Of a DNA stretch of 49,137 bases, positions 48,077-49,137 are shown piece after piece. The notes under the pieces are model-generated. The model did no database searches, was not told the origin of the DNA, and saw only the letters and a list, made by a program, of their open reading frames with translations. The stretch's first letter is position 1. Each line of letters begins with the position of its first letter. A program made the translations under genes and the position numbers. The stretch is from UBA993 sp964485855 (GTDB lineage Bacteria; Bacillota; Dethiobacteria; DTU022), in contig CAZAKI010000013.1 in the NCBI GenBank assembly GCA_964485855.1, forward strand, positions 1-49,137, read 5' to 3'.

Positions 48077-49066
48077 ATGTTAAAAATTGGCATAAACGGA
48101 TTTGGTCGCATCGGCAGGTTAACGATGCGTGCATCCCTGATGCAGGATCAGGTTAAGGTTGTTGCGGTGAATGACCTGGCAGATAATGTTACCCTGGCTC
48201 ACTTACTAAAATATGATTCCAGTTACGGGGTGCTTGACGCCGAAATATCCGGCAATGATGAAGGTTTTCTGATCAATGGTGAAAAAATTCGGGTTACCTC
48301 TGAACGTGAGCCGGCCAAGATCCCATGGAAAGAGGCCGGTGTTGATCTGGTCATTGAATCCACCGGAATCTTCAGGACCCGGGACACCGCTTCCGCCCAC
48401 CTCAGCGCCGGGGCAGAGCGCGTGATCATTACTGCTCCCGGAGAAGCCGATATCGTCATGGTTCTCGGGGTAAACGATCATCTCTATGATCCTGAAAAGC
48501 ATGTTCTCATCTCCAACGCTTCCTGTACCACCAATGCGCTTGCTCCCCTGGCCAAGGTGTTGCATGAAAACTTCGGCATTAAAAAGGGCCTGATGAACAC
48601 CACCCACTCATATACCAACGATCAAAGTTTACTTGACTTTCCCCATTCCGATTTCAGACGGGCCCGTGCGGCTGCCGTTTCACTGATTCCCACTTCAACC
48701 GGAGCGGCAAAAACAGTAGGCGTGGTCATTCCTGAACTGAAAGGCAAAATTGACGGCCTGGCGATCAGAACCCCTACCCCGACAGTTTCACTGGTTGATT
48801 TTGTAGCAGAACTGGAAAAAGAGGTAACCGTCGAGATCGTTAACGAAGCGTTGAAGAAAGAGGCAGCTGCTTCAAAATATATGGCCTACAGCAGTGAGCC
48901 TTTAGTATCCATCGACTACAAGGGAAATCCGTATTCTTCGACCGTAGACGGACTTTCAACCATGGTTATCGGCGGTAATCTGGCCAGGGTGCTGGCCTGG
49001 TATGATAACGAGTGGGCCTATTCCTGTCGTGTCATCGACCTCGCCGCAATAATCGCTTCTAAATAA
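48077..49066 (+). CDS. gap: Glyceraldehyde-3-phosphate dehydrogenase
   Basis: Glycolytic enzyme forming 1,3-bisphosphoglycerate with NAD(P)+. The 329-residue protein has the Rossmann motif INGFGRIGR at residues 4-12, an Asp after the second strand (VAVNDLAD) that usually favours NAD, the catalytic cysteine in SNASCTTNALAPL, HSYTNDQSLLDFPH and the C-terminal WYDNEWAYSCRVIDL. A GGTGG-type Shine-Dalgarno precedes ATG 48077. It is a separate unit after the V-ATPase terminator; the cggR/pgk context lies beyond the window or elsewhere. Confidence 0.97.
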   Translation: MLKIGINGFGRIGRLTMRASLMQDQVKVVAVNDLADNVTLAHLLKYDSSYGVLDAEISGNDEGFLINGEKIRVTSEREPAKIPWKEAGVDLVIESTGIFRTRDTASAHLSAGAERVIITAPGEADIVMVLGVNDHLYDPEKHVLISNASCTTNALAPLAKVLHENFGIKKGLMNTTHSYTNDQSLLDFPHSDFRRARAAAVSLIPTSTGAAKTVGVVIPELKGKIDGLAIRTPTPTVSLVDFVAELEKEVTVEIVNEALKKEAAASKYMAYSSEPLVSIDYKGNPYSSTVDGLSTMVIGGNLARVLAWYDNEWAYSCRVIDLAAIIASK

Positions 49067-49137
49067 TAAAAATATGGGAAAGGTGATCACTTAAAATAAT
49101 AGGCATAAGTGATAATCCATCCTCTCCTGGCGGGATG

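Overview
The window reads as one origin-proximal chromosome segment of a low-to-mid GC Bacillota, probably a clostridial lineage. The gene order supports this: rpmH-rnpA-yidD-yidC-jag-mnmE-rsmG-noc-parA-parB, then rpsF-ssb-rpsR-rplI-dnaB, walRK-yycH-yycI-htrA, and rho-rpmE-prfA-prmC...tsaC-ywlE-rpiB-glyA-upp. In Bacillus subtilis these blocks are spread over several hundred kb on one side of oriC; here they sit within 49 kb. Almost every gene points rightward, away from the expected oriC/dnaA just left of base 1, so they lie on the leading strand. I cannot name a species. Eight blocks of exactly 100 N show that this is a scaffolded draft, probably a metagenome bin.

Layout. 1-7030: ribosomal protein L34, RNase P protein, membrane insertase and its RNA-binding partner, tRNA modification (mnmE, without the usual mnmG), 16S rRNA methylase, and chromosome segregation and nucleoid occlusion (Noc, ParA, ParB), followed by two perfect parS sites. 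7220-10627: M23 peptidase, bactofilin, adenylate kinase, DUF951 and YchF. 10777-15137: S6-SSB-S18, L9, DnaB and a flavoprotein. 15281-25903: cell-envelope block with an M23/G5 peptidase, WalR/WalK, YycH/YycI, MurA, HtrA, an alkaline-phosphatase-fold enzyme and a metallo-beta-lactamase hydrolase. 26125-30779: CaCA exchanger, Rho, L31, RF1 and PrmC. 30780-32351: an AT-rich stretch with one intact small secreted protein gene surrounded by at least three decayed minus-strand genes. 32352-36389: metallophosphatase and NikR (minus strand), then a Na/Pi symporter and TsaC/Sua5. 36416-39620: arginine-phosphatase-like enzyme, RpiB, GlyA, Upp and dCMP deaminase. 39723-47874: a nine-gene V-type ATPase operon in the place where B. 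subtilis has its F-type ATP synthase; its c-subunit carries the full set of Na+ ligands. 48077-49066: GAPDH.

How it fits together. The left half is housekeeping for replication, segregation and translation. The middle is wall homeostasis under WalRK. The right half links translation termination, one-carbon and pyrimidine salvage metabolism and ion-motive energy. The Na/Pi symporter, a CaCA-family exchanger and the Na+-type V-ATPase together suggest that Na+ is an important coupling ion.

Main cautions and discoveries. Several gene models are wrong if read literally. The yycH gap is an unmerged 55-bp contig overlap. One apparent 243-residue ORF is two genes (a phosphatase and rpiB) joined across N. 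The rpsF tail changes frame at its gap. FAD dehydrogenase, MurA, NtpA and NtpB each lack far more sequence than 100 N. The most curious biology is a lipoprotein reading frame at 31540-31937 broken by one frameshift and four TAA/TAG codons, each where glutamine would fit. I found no mobile element, CRISPR array, tRNA or rRNA gene, and no clear new multi-gene system.
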